64,000 nucleotides of DNA from Chamaea fasciata (taxonomy: Eukaryota; Chordata; Aves; Passeriformes; Sylviidae), in NCBI GenBank assembly GCA_029207755.1, contig JARCOQ010000008.1:30223521-30287520 (forward strand), written 5' to 3'. Under the pieces are notes generated by a model. That model worked only from the letters and a program-made list of their open reading frames with translations, made no database searches and had not been told where the DNA came from. This document shows, piece by piece, positions 20,725 to 32,091 of this stretch; position 1 is the first letter of the stretch, and every line of letters starts with the position of its first letter. The position numbers and the translations under genes are program-made.

Positions 20725-20805
20725 AGATCCCAAGGGATTGTTTTGTTTTCCCATACCTGTTGTAAATTTTCCTTATTCTGCTTAATGAGATTTTTCTTAA
20801 AGATC

Positions 20806-20811
20806 AATAAA
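20806..20811 (+). terminator. C2orf76: C2orf76 polyadenylation signal AATAAA
   Basis: A canonical AATAAA lies 82 bases after the stop codon, giving a short 3' UTR of about 100 bases. Confidence 0.7.
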
Positions 20812-23080
20812 TCCTAGAGGATTTCTTCGCAAACAGTGCAATTCCCTTCCTATAGAAATTAATTTCTGTCAATATGCTAAGGCTGGGAGAAGAAAAACGG
20901 GTGAACATGACTTTTTTTCTTCCTCCCTTTTCTTTTTGCTGTGCTTGGCTCTTGAGCCTCAGGCAGTGCCATCCCTGACCCGTGACACACGTTCTTGGTG
21001 TGATCCCACAGCAGACAGTAACTGCATATGGAAATTACACAATGCACAGGATGGTCCCATCACAGTACTAACTTCTAATGAAAATGAAGTGAAACCTCCT
21101 TCAAATGAAATGAAATATTTTATGACCAAATCACTGGGTATTTTAAAGAACTTGGGAAGAGAATCTCTCTGTTTCAAGTCACAGCTTTACTTCTCTTATT
21201 TTATGTTTGGTCTCTTTTGTTTAAATAGTGCAGACTGGCCAGTGTTTCATGCTTTTCAGTGGTGAATGCTTTCCATTATCCTCTCTTCCAGCCCTCTTTA
21301 GCATGCTGAAAGGGACAAATGTCTGTTGGGAGGCTTTTGTGTCCAAGGAGCAGCTCGCCTGTTTCTAGCTTTGCTTCATGGAGACACCTTTACTTAGGGG
21401 TAGCAGCTTGAGTTCTGCCCAGATATCAGTGTGCCTAAGTAGGAATTGGGCATTTTTCCAAGTGGAGTGAAAGCTCATGGTTTCAGTTTTAAGAATAAAA
21501 CCTGAATGATTGCATTTTTTTGCGAGGAGAGGCCCAGTCTGTGAGCCACATGTCTTGAAGACTGGAATTGATTCCCTTATTCTTTCCGTGAGCCAAGTAC
21601 TCTGTTGCTGTGTGTTTGTTCTTGGGAATCCCAGGCTTTCCTACTACATGAACCAAATTAAGAATAATAGAAAATAATCATGCATCCAATAAAGTGCCTT
21701 TTGGTAGACATCACTTATGAAATGCTTTTTAGGGGGTACCAACATGGGACACTGTGCCTTTAAGCCTCTCTTCACTGAAATAGGAATGATGCTGGCTCTG
21801 TGCCTTAGCAAGCTTTTTGGGCACAAACTCTGCTAAATTGGATGAGACCTCACGTGCAATTGCTTTAGACCTACACATCTACACTGAGCTCTTGGTGAGA
21901 GCTGACAGTACACTATCCATGAGACTTTCTGGAGGAGTAACCCTACCATTTCCTAGAGCTTTGATGATTGTTTTTATTGACATGTGTGCTTTCCAAAGTA
22001 TCTAAGTAAAATTTCCCTTTATTTTAGATGTAGGGCCAAAGAACCCTCTTTGTATTGTTCCCACCTCATTTTCCTCATCCTTCCTGACAACTCTCTGGTT
22101 TAGGCTGTTTTACTCACCAACAGCTTTGCTTCAAGAGTTTTATTCTCTTGTGAAAGAGCTCTACCACTTTCTCAACTGTGACTAAATTACTGTAACTTTT
22201 TCTTGTAAGGAGGAGTCCTGTGTCACTGAAGTCACCTATGTTCTCCTGGGATGTAGATGCCGTTATGCATGCCCTGATGAATTTATAAGGAGAATTGACC
22301 TCTTGCCTTCTCTTTCTGTGCAGGCAGCCTCTCTGTTGCTGGTACCTGCTCCCCAAACATGGGCCCATGTTCAGCTGCCTTTTTACACAGTCAGTCATGT
22401 TTGCAGGTTTATGTGGTTAATACAAGTTTGTGCTCATCTTCTCAGACAGTGCAAGCTGATGCATTGCTCTCCAGACTGTCTCATCTTTGTTCAGCCAAAT
22501 TTCCAGTAGTGAAGGTAACTTTGTAAGAGCAGATAGTGTACCAGAGACGTCAGTGTCTCAGGCTGGCCTGCCAAGGCATCTAAATGGTGCCTGTCAGCAC
22601 ATGCAGGCTCTCAGACTGAGCAAGCACTGCCATTCTTTTCCTCCTGTTCTGGGGATTTGAATTTGGTCTCCAGCCCTTTCAGACAGATTTGGATTAGTTT
22701 TGTGGTCCCTTTTCTCTAAAGTATTTGTGTTTGAAAGAGTAACCACATTTTAACAATTGTCCTTTCTGGGCTTGCACAGTTCCAAACTTGCAGTGTCAGA
22801 TCAAGTCTGGTACAGCGGAAGAGCAATTCTACAGCATCAGTGAGAAAAACTGTTAATGTTCTACTGCAAATATTCAAGAATTATGTGACTGGCACTCCAG
22901 ATCAACTTCTCTTTCCAAGGGAAGAGTTAAACTACTGCTGTGTGAGCTCAGTTCACTCTGGCAATGGCACTTCATTGGCTCCTTTCTCCAGCAGCACAGT
23001 GGAGCCTTTTGTAATGCTCTCAATGGCCACACTTGTAAACTGATTTCTTTCTGAAGTGTTTTTCTACTGTGGTTGTTTTA

Positions 23081-23122
23081 TTTTCTTTTTTTTTTTCTTT
23101 CTTCTTTTTTTTTTTTTTTTTT
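23081..23122 (+). repeat. T-rich low-complexity tract
   Basis: Nearly pure T with four C interruptions. No element boundary is visible. Confidence 0.85.
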
Positions 23123-25044
23123 AAATGGGAATTTCAGTAATGCTTCTTTCCAGTAAACCCCACAAAACCAGAGATAATAACCGAAAACTTGTTAGGAAAG
23201 ATGCTGTTCCAACATTTTTTTGGTGGGATATGGTACAGCCTTGTATCAAAGTAGGTTTGATTCCAGGATTGTTGAGTACTGTATGAAATCTCTGAACAGC
23301 GGCTAATAAATTAGTAAAGCCTGAGATGTCTTTGCCCATGTTTTTTTGAAATGCTCTTTCTGTTGAAAGAAATCACAGAGCTAGTACTGTGGTTTGTTAT
23401 CCTGGCAGAAATCATGAACTGCATTGGTTTACAGCTGTTTTTAATTAAAGGTGTAGTGGGGTAAGTCATACTGCTTTGCCAGTGGTCTTAGGCATTGTGG
23501 GGTTAATAAGGATTCGTGTTACAGTGGGATGTTCTTGAAACCATTCACCATTTTTTTGTTAAACAAAAGAACAATAGCCAGAGAGGACTCTGAAATAAGA
23601 TAAAATTTATCCTGAGTTATAACACTGTAGCAGGGAAAGGCAGTCAAACTGGAACCCTGGGGTGGTGTGTCAGGCTTAGCTGTTTGTTGGAGGAAAAAAT
23701 CACTTCAGAGAGACTGGAGTTTTGATTAGGCAGTGTGAAAGCATTGCTACTGAAGAAGAGAGGAAATTTGGAAAGGAATTATCATAAATAGGAAGAAGAG
23801 GTAACTGTAACTGAATAAACAGCAAAATCTGCATGTGCAACACTCTTGGTGCAGAGATAGCAAAGCAGTGCTGCTTTCCATAGAACTAAAGGTATAAAAA
23901 TGGTGCGTTTTCATAATTCTGGAATTGAATTGATGAACTACTCCAATAGGCATCTTGTTTTTTTCTGGCTTTGTCACACTATACTTTCTGCATCCAACAG
24001 TTTTAATTATTTTTCTGCCTAGAGGTAGTTATGTTGCCTTTTGAAGAAGCAAGAGTTAAGAAAAATCTGCTGACATGGACAGCTGAATTGTCCAGTGCCA
24101 TAAAGGAGAACTCAAAGATCTGATAAGCACCGCTTTTACAGTTAACTGCCTTATCTGATGTAAACATTGTGACTTTAAGGTGATCCAGAAATATATTGAA
24201 AGCTGTGGTGTTTCTCTTTCACTCCCTGGCAGTATTTAACATCCCCTGACAGATCACTTATTTAAAAATGTGCCTACAAGTAGCAGTCCAAGAGTTCCCA
24301 CAGCCATGATAGGCTCTTGTCTTTGGAAGCTAATAGCCACAGAAATCCTGAATGTCCAAAGATCAAGAAGCTAAAACCAGAACATACGATACTCATGCTT
24401 GGTCTCCCGTGGCTGATAGGATCCCAGGTACAGAGCAGGGCAGATGACTGAAGGCATTACAAATGCCGAAGGCAAATGCACACTTTTGTTTATTGAACAG
24501 CTTGAACTGAGCTCAGGCTCCTTGGTTGGCACCTGATCCGCCTTCTATTGCTTCCTTTCCACAGGATTACTTGGCACAGATTAACAAGTGATTAACGAGT
24601 CAAGAAACGCCCAGTACACAACTTTTTTTGCTTTTCGTTTTATCAGGATATTGACTCTTCTCTACTCCCCGTTTCCTATTGAGTCAGAGAAACGGACCCA
24701 GCTTCAAACGTTTCCCCAACCACTTCCTTTGCTTCTTGCTGCCACTTCTGGTGATTTGCAGTGCTTTAATGGTGAGGTTTGCACCTCATCTGATACGCAA
24801 TAGCAGCCTTTCCTGTGGCAGTGAATGTACATTTAAAAATTTTTTTTTCATGAAAAAATATGCTTTGAAATTGAGACTTTTTCTCCACTGTAACTAATAA
24901 TGCACAACAAAGGCTCTTTTCTTGCTTTGCAGGAAGACTTACCCAGGATAGCACTGTCCACCAGTCAGTGGAAACAATTTGTTTATCATAATGCTTTCAA
25001 TCTTGTAAGGAAATGAAGGAGTTACATCAGGAAAGAAGAAGAAG

Positions 25045-25067
25045 AAAAAAAAAAAAAAAAAAAAAAA
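25045..25067 (+). repeat. Homopolymer A23
   Basis: Twenty-three uninterrupted A residues preceded by a GAA-rich purine stretch. Confidence 0.9.
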
Positions 25068-26857
25068 GGCAGTGAAAAGCCAAGACCTAGTGCCATGAAC
25101 TCTTTGCCTGCAGAAAAAGCCACCAGATGTCAGCACAGCCTGTTCTTTGCTTCTCCAGAACCTCTGTAAGCCAAGAGATGTGTCATGTTTATGAAAAGTG
25201 CTTAGCTGTGAACTGGCTTAGCCTGTGAAGTCTGTGCTAAGGTTCTGGTGATGAAAGCTGAGTCTTTCCTTGCAGAAAGTATTTCTTTTTATATTAAAAT
25301 CAAAAAGCAGAAAATTGAACTGGTTTCAGTGCTTAAATTCCTCTTGTTAGAGAGCATCCTTTGCGGAGCCAGTTCCCAGCATATCTAAATCTTTGCACGC
25401 TGTGAGGAGGCATTTGCAGAACATTCATTTGAAGAATTGTCTGGAAAAGATCAGTGTTAATTTGCTGAGGTTTTGTAAAGTAGATTTTAAGTATGCCTAT
25501 TTCTTTTAAACACAAGGAGAACCATCTGGAACAGACACACATGCAAAGCAGAGCAAAACATCTTCAGCAATACAGCTTAAACACACAGCAAACGTATCCT
25601 CCATGCTTCTGACCCTAAGCTCCCACTATTTTCCTCCTTGTAGTGCGAGGAGAACATGGTACTGCATTCTCTGGGCCGTGCTTCCTGAGCTGGGATGAGC
25701 TGAGCTGGGATTTGAGTTTCAGAGCCCAAATCCAAGCACTGTGCACAGCTTTATGCTGTCAGTGATTAGAGCATGCATAGATGCTGCCTGGTTAAAAGAC
25801 TAAATTTGAATTTTTGCACAGGGACAAGGTGTGAGAGAGCTTGCTGCTCAGATTCCCATCGCTTCCCTTGCAGCAGCTTGCAGCTGCCAGGGAGGTGTCG
25901 AAGAGAGGGAAGTTGAAGTGGCAGGTAGAGCCTAGGTGATGTAAATATTCCTTCCTCCTGTTCTGGGCTGCTTGTTTAGTTCCTTTCTTCTTGCCCCATC
26001 ACACTGGTGTCATGTTAGGGGTTTGCCACAGCTTGCTGTGTATGGGAACTGCTTCTCCAAACTATCACTAGAACCCTCAAACACTGTTCACACTCTGGAG
26101 GTGATGGAAGAGAAATTGCAGCTGTGCAGTCTTGGGCTGTGTGTGCAGGGGAAGACTGTGGTGTGCATGGGTGCAGCCAGTGTGGTGTGCAGGTTGTTTG
26201 GGAGGTGTTACTCTTGCTTCTGTCCCTTCTGCACAGCACCAAGTTCTGCTTTGCTGGGGACCAGGACCTTGTCTGGAAGCTTGGCACACATGGCAGATAG
26301 ATGAGAGGAGAGGTGGGTGTTTAGGGTGGGGATGCAGTGGGGGAGAGGATGGGGCACTGGCCTTTTATGTCACTGTAGGTGTGGTATTTTGGATCAGATA
26401 CGGATTGTAACTTCAGTTTGTTATCATCCTCTCCCTCTGATACCAATAGATTCATTCCTCTGTACTGGGACAGAAGCAGCTAGCCAGAAGAGTGGGAGTT
26501 TCAGTTGGAAGTGAATACATTAAAGGGCTCAGTGTGACAGATTAATGTAAGAATTTACCTTTGTCCGTCCATTCCTGCTCTCCGGCAGGTGACTTACCTT
26601 ACCTGGTGCTGTGTACCAGGAATGTCAGTGAGCACGGTAAGAACTTTGGCTGTCTGCTCTCATTCCACACCTGAGAAGGTTTAGTTCTGCTTTCTAACCT
26701 AAAGCCCATGGAACATATTCTTTAAGAACAGTTTGGGAAGCCCCTTTTTTCAGCAAACTGGGATTTTTCAAATGGAAGGCGTGGTGTTGGTCTGATTTCA
26801 ACATTACTGTGAAGTCACATCTTTGCTTGTATTCCAGTGTTGGTCGCTTCCTTCAAG

Positions 26858-27120
26858 TTACCAGTGACAGGACAAGAGGAATGTCCTCAAGTTGTGCCAG
26901 AGGAGGTTTAGATTGGGTATTTGGAAAGATTTATTCACCAAAAGGGTTGTGAAGCCTTGGAACAGGCTGCCCACGGAAATGGAGTCACCAACCCTGGAGG
27001 GATTTGCAAGACTTGTAGGTGTGGCACTTGGGGACATGGTTGAGTGATGGGCTTGGCAGTGCTGGGATAACAGTTGGACTCAATGATCTTAAAGGTCTTT
27101 TTCTGTGCTTCTGTGATTAT
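26858..27120 (+). mobile_element. CR1 LINE 3'-end fragment, plus orientation
   Basis: The segment carries the landmark strings of the CR1 3' end: GACAGGACAAGAGGAA, GGAGGTTTAGATTGGGTAT, GGAACAGGCTGCCC, GTGTGGCACTTGGGGACATG and GGACTCAATGATCTTAAAGG, ending near a degenerate form of the terminal octamer repeat. It is 5'-truncated with no reverse-transcriptase coding sequence, as is usual for CR1 copies in birds. Confidence 0.93.
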
Positions 27121-27717
27121 GTCCATCCAATTGGAGGGCATCAGCTGGCTTTAGAGTCAGAGCACTCTAGCTATGATAGCTTTATACCCCAGCAGTTACC
27201 ATCATGGCCATTTCTTCACAACTATTCCCCTGCCCCATCCCTCCCATATCAAATACAACTGGTTTTGCAGAACACAGACCTGAATCTAGCACAGCAACTT
27301 TGTTTTCTATAGTGCTGAACGAGACAGCTACTTGAAAGCAGACATCTGCCTGCAGACAGCTCTTTAAGCTGCATGCAGCAGCTGAAGGTAGCTAATTGCA
27401 GATCAGATATGGTAAACAGGTAACAAGAGTGACTAACCAGCTGAACAGCAGCTGTAGTGCGTCCTCCAGTGTTGAGATTTCTAAATCTGAAGCAGATTAT
27501 CTTTCTAGGAGGATGCACTCGTGCCACTTTAAGTCGATGAAAAGTTTCAGTAATACTATGGCTTGTGGTATGTGATCCTCCTGACTGGCCCCCAGACAAT
27601 GCTTATTTTTAGTCTTTGATTATGAATGTCCTGTACATGTTCTGCTAACAAGAACTGTCCCTAATCATAGATGGTATCTGTGTATTCTGTGCTCAGCTTT
27701 AAAATGTGCATGGTTCT

Positions 27718-27811
27718 CACACACACACACACACACACAACCCCCCCAAAAAAACACAAAAAAACCAAAACCAACCAACCAACCAAAAAAACCAAACAAA
27801 AAACCCCAAAC
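27718..27811 (+). repeat. CA microsatellite followed by A/C-rich tract
   Basis: About eleven CA units at 27718-27739 pass into a G- and T-free tract with CCAA and CCAAAA units up to 27811. The two together form 94 bases with no G or T. Confidence 0.92.
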
Positions 27812-30800
27812 TTGTGCAGAAATTCTGTGAAACTGATGCTGCTTATTAAGGCACAATAAATAGATAAAAGAAAACTGTCCTAGTGTAACAAATCTCATTC
27901 CTCAAACCCAAGGCACAGTCTGTAAATCCTGCTAGCTCAGTGTGTGAAATTTAGAGCACAAGAATAACACCAGGTTTTGTTGCTGATGGTAGCTGTGCTG
28001 GCCATCTTGGAGAGACTGGAGGAAATAGATTGCACAGAGGTGCTGAAGCAAGTGCATCCCCCTGAAGATTAAACAATAGTTTGATACTTTGTGAGTAAAT
28101 CCCTTAAGAGCAAGAAACCAATTGCACTGTTTAAAGCCTTGTATTATAAAACTGAAGGAGTGAGAGAACTGTACCTGCAGAGGTTAATCTTCAGCGCAGG
28201 AATTTAAATGAACTCATTAAAATCAACTTACAAATTAGCTCATTAAAATGCAATGCTGCAGATGCAGAAGTTGGTTGATCTGGCATGCCACTTGTATGAA
28301 AAAGTGACTTAAGAAGCACAGAACAAATTTATAGTATTAAAACTCCATCTTTCTTTGCAGTCCCCCATCTGGAACTCTTTCTTCCTTGAACTCTGTATCA
28401 ACAGCACTTTCTGTTTAGTGAATTAAGCTTGTTTGATCCTGTGCTACAAGTGCTGTGTAATATCAGTAGCCCCCTGTAATGAAATATATGTCTGTACACA
28501 CTTGTGCCCTCTCACATGCATAGGAACTCTGTAATTGAGCCCTGGCACCATGGGTCACAGCAATGATGGTTTTATTACCTGATAATGAGATTCTACAAGC
28601 TGCTGGCTGTAGTGGGTTTTATTTCTTAATGGTTAAATTCTAGATAATCACACTCCTCCTCTACTACTGCCATTAAAGTAATGGTTTTGTTTGGGGGGAG
28701 GCGGGAAAAAAGACTCACACGAGTTCTGGTATAATTATGTAAACCTGTTCAGAATATCTTTATATAACTATAGAGGCCAGTGATTAAAACTGGCCTTACT
28801 CTTACAGCTTTTCATTTGGTTCTTACATATCCCAGAGGCACATAGGCAGTACAGAAAATAAAAATACAAAGGTTTTTACATTCAAGCTTTATATTCTGCA
28901 ATAAGATACATATACTTATGTGTGTGTGTACATATATACAGAGAGAGAAAAACTTCAAGTACAAAACCAGTTAAATGGTAAATTTTAAGCCAATCTCACT
29001 AAATGTCCTATGCACGTCAAAAATGCTTAGGGAAAAGAAAATTGAAAAATTCCTTAGTTTCATTTTCAGCATTGGAGAATCAGAAGAAATGACTCAAACT
29101 TGTGTCACATTTAAGGACCAGATACATACAGAGGGCAACATGTGAAATGCTGTTCTGCATTTATGAGAACTGGTTTTGGTTTTCAAAAGGAATGGTTGCT
29201 GGCTGGCCAGTCTGTTGGCACAGGCATTACCTGGAAACACTTGACCAGTTTTTTTTGTTTTAGATGCTGCAGAGCTGCAGTAGCTGTGGGGATTTTGAGC
29301 TGGCTTGTGTGTCCCTTTGGGCTTGTGTCCATCTGAAAAGCACCATGCTGACTCACTGACTCTCCTTCTGCTCATGGAAATTGTCCCTTTGCCATGGGAA
29401 AGGGTTTGTAGGCATGGAAGTCATGTAAACAAAGTCATGTGAAGGTGAGTCTTTAACCTTGCAGTGACTCAAAAGAAACCATTCTTTTCCCCTTGAAGAC
29501 AAAGCCTGCAAGCCTATGTAATGCTCTTTGCCTGCCTCCTAATTTTTTTTGGCCTCCAGACAGTAGTCTTGCCTGACCTAAAGTTGTGAAAAAAAACCTA
29601 ATGGGAAAAAAAGCATTGAAATGCACCATAAAGTGTGTAAACTGGTGCTTTTATGTTGTCTTTGTCTGATGATTAAATGGAAAAGACAACTAAAAACCCA
29701 GGTTGCTGAATCCAGTCTTCCCTCAAGGATGAGTTAAACTGGAGTGTGTGGAATTACATTCAGGTGAAAGTGTCTCAAATCCATGTGGAAACTTAACCTA
29801 TAACCTAACCAGCAATAAATAGTGTTGGGTTATCAGTCTGCTTGGAGAGTGATTTGGTCAGGTGCCAATATGGGCTAAACTCTGGAGGTGGATGGGGAAA
29901 TCTAATAAACTCAGCTTGCTGAGGGAGACAGTCGTAAAGAATGGTACCTTCACCATATTGTCCAAACCCCATCAAAACAACAACAAAAAAAATCACCTGA
30001 TTATGAAATCCAGGCTTTCCCCAGTTGGCATTTCAAGCCAGTTTATTTTTATTCAGCAACAAGAAGCAGCACTTGGAGACTTTACTGTAAGTGTTAGGCA
30101 AGAACTAACACTCAATATCATCACTGGCCACATGAGCAATATTTGGAGAATATTACTCACTGTAGTTACTTGAGGCTAAACAGGGTAATTCTTATGAGTC
30201 TCTGTGTAGAACTCTTCCAAGTTATGGGAGCAATGTTGGCTTGTAGAAGGGCTTATGTGCCCCAAAGCTGATAATTCCCCCTGCCCTTTCTGTTAACTGG
30301 TCTGGTAACCAGTACTTCCTTGTCTCACAAGCTGTGCCTCATTTGGTGCTGACAGCTCGTTTCCCAAAGCAATACTGAACACTGAGTGTCTTTTCCTTAA
30401 CTGTAGGAAAATGAGGCTATTCCAGGCATGTCCTTGTACCTGACCTTACTGAGGTAGTCTTCTTGTGTCATCCCGATTGCTTGCTTTTAGATGAGCTTTA
30501 GTGAATGGCTGTCCATTCCCTGTTTGATGATTTGGATGTCCAAAACCTAAAGAGTTATTCTGATAAAGCGTAAGAACTTCATAGAAAGCTACAGGTGAAA
30601 CATGAAATTAGGGCAGAAATCTTCTTTGCCCTGTGCCTTGTCCACAGTGGGTGTGAAACCAGCTGCTTTGTGATCTAGCAAGTGACTTTTTAAGGTGTAA
30701 GGCAATGAAGGACTGTGCCCAAAATGTACTACTGCCATGTTTTCATGTTGTGGTAAAGGCTTGATGATCCCTTTGCAGGACTGTTCAAAGATCTTATTAT

Positions 30801-31680
30801 TGCTAGTGAAATCAGTGGGTTTAGAGCTGCTGTTTTGTTTGCTTAAATGGGAATGTTCAGGTGACAGCGATTTCTAAAAGCTTCACCCTATTATTTGATG
30901 TAAGGCCAGCTGGAAGGCCTTGGTTTTCTCCATGTAATTTTGTGAAGCAGCAGGCCTTTCCAATAATTATCCTCGCTCTATTTCAATCAAATACTGCTTG
31001 AAACTTTGGCTCAGTGTAACAGAGAACATGCAGCAGTAGCTGTCATCTCAGAGCCAGCAGTGCAGACCAGACGTCTGGTATTGGGGATGTCTCTCTCTCA
31101 ATTGCCTTTATACTGCTGGAAAAGGTGCTTTATTTCCTCAGCTTATAAACATGCATCATGCACTGCTTCCAGGACCAGAAGTGCTGTCTGTATTTGAGAG
31201 AAGGGGGATACTGGGCTAGCTGTCAGATTTGATGATTTTAGCAAAATCTGCTGTCACAATAACATGAATATAGCTGTTCTGACTTGTCCACAGAGTTCAT
31301 TGAGGAGAAAAAAAACAGATGCAATTGATCTTTCTAAACCTCACTGCGTTGATTGATCCATACACTCAAGAGGCAGGGTATCTTTGCTGTCATAAACCCC
31401 AGAAAATCTGTGCAACCTTGTATTAAAAAAGCAAAGGCATTGAAATTTATGAGAGCAGCTAGGAAAGCAACCGAGAAGTACTGGTTTGGGGAGCTGCCAG
31501 CCAGCACCTCAAGTGACAGATCTGACTAACAGAGTCCATCAGTCTCCCATGTATATTAGTGCTGCTAGCTCAGCTCTCACAGTCATTTTTAAGGCAATAA
31601 TTGTCCTAGCAAATCAGCAATATAATTTAACTACTACTGTCTAACCTACTTTGATGGTCATCCATTTTGCTAGAGTCACC
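27812..31680. other. Intergenic tail-to-tail region, right part
   Basis: No coding sequence is recognised. Part of it may be STEAP3 3' UTR, because several AATAAA hexamers occur on the minus strand, for example at 31130-31135 and near 30040. A TG/TA tract lies at about 28919-28938. Confidence 0.6.
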
Positions 31681-31684
31681 AAAT

Positions 31685-31694
31685 TTTATTTATT
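31685..31694 (-). terminator. STEAP3: Overlapping AATAAA polyadenylation hexamers for STEAP3
   Basis: The minus strand reads AATAAATAAA here, two overlapping canonical hexamers about 107-116 bases after the STEAP3 stop codon. They could produce a short 3' UTR. Further hexamers lie downstream, so longer forms are possible. Usage cannot be told from sequence. Confidence 0.4.
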
Positions 31695-31800
31695 TTATCC
31701 ACAATACTATTATACCAAAACATACATATATTTAAGAAAAAAAGAAACACCTTTATAGAAATGTTGATAGTGCTTCAAGAAATCCTCCAAGCTGAGGCTG

Positions 31801-32091
31801 TTAGACATTACTGGAGGTCTCCCCACTTGAAAATTCCCCCGTTGCGCTGGGCAGAACAAATTTGACGTATCTGCCCTTCTCCCAGCCCCTCCTGATTCGC
31901 AGAAGTCTGTGCCGGATGCAGGGCAAGCTGAAGATGACTTTTGCTATGATCACAGTGCACGGCACCAGCAGTGTGAGGGTGTAGGTTGGGGGCAGGTAGA
32001 ATTTGTACTGATTCTCATCGAAGGCCCTCGACCAGCCGTAGGTGAGTGTGTGCAGAGTGCTGATCACCAAGGCAATAAATCCAAGGGAGGA
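31801..32091 (-). CDS. STEAP3: STEAP3 coding exon 4 with stop
   Basis: The exon follows a TCCCTTCAG acceptor. It encodes residues 393-488 with haem ligand His406, membrane segments five and six and the basic tail [14 protein letters not shown]. The stop is TAA at 31803-31801. Confidence 0.96.
   Translation of the reverse strand, partial: SSLGFIALVISTLHTLTYGWSRAFDENQYKFYLPPTYTLTLLVPCTVIIAKVIFSLPCIRHRLLRIRRGWEKGRYVKFVLPSATGEFSSGETSSNV

Larger units (their letters stand above)
20812..26855. other. Intergenic tail-to-tail region, left part
   Basis: This lies between the 3' ends of C2orf76 and STEAP3. I see no gene. Low-complexity tracts include a T-rich stretch at 23081-23122 and A23 at 25045-25067. 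Open frames here are short and unrecognisable. Confidence 0.65.
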
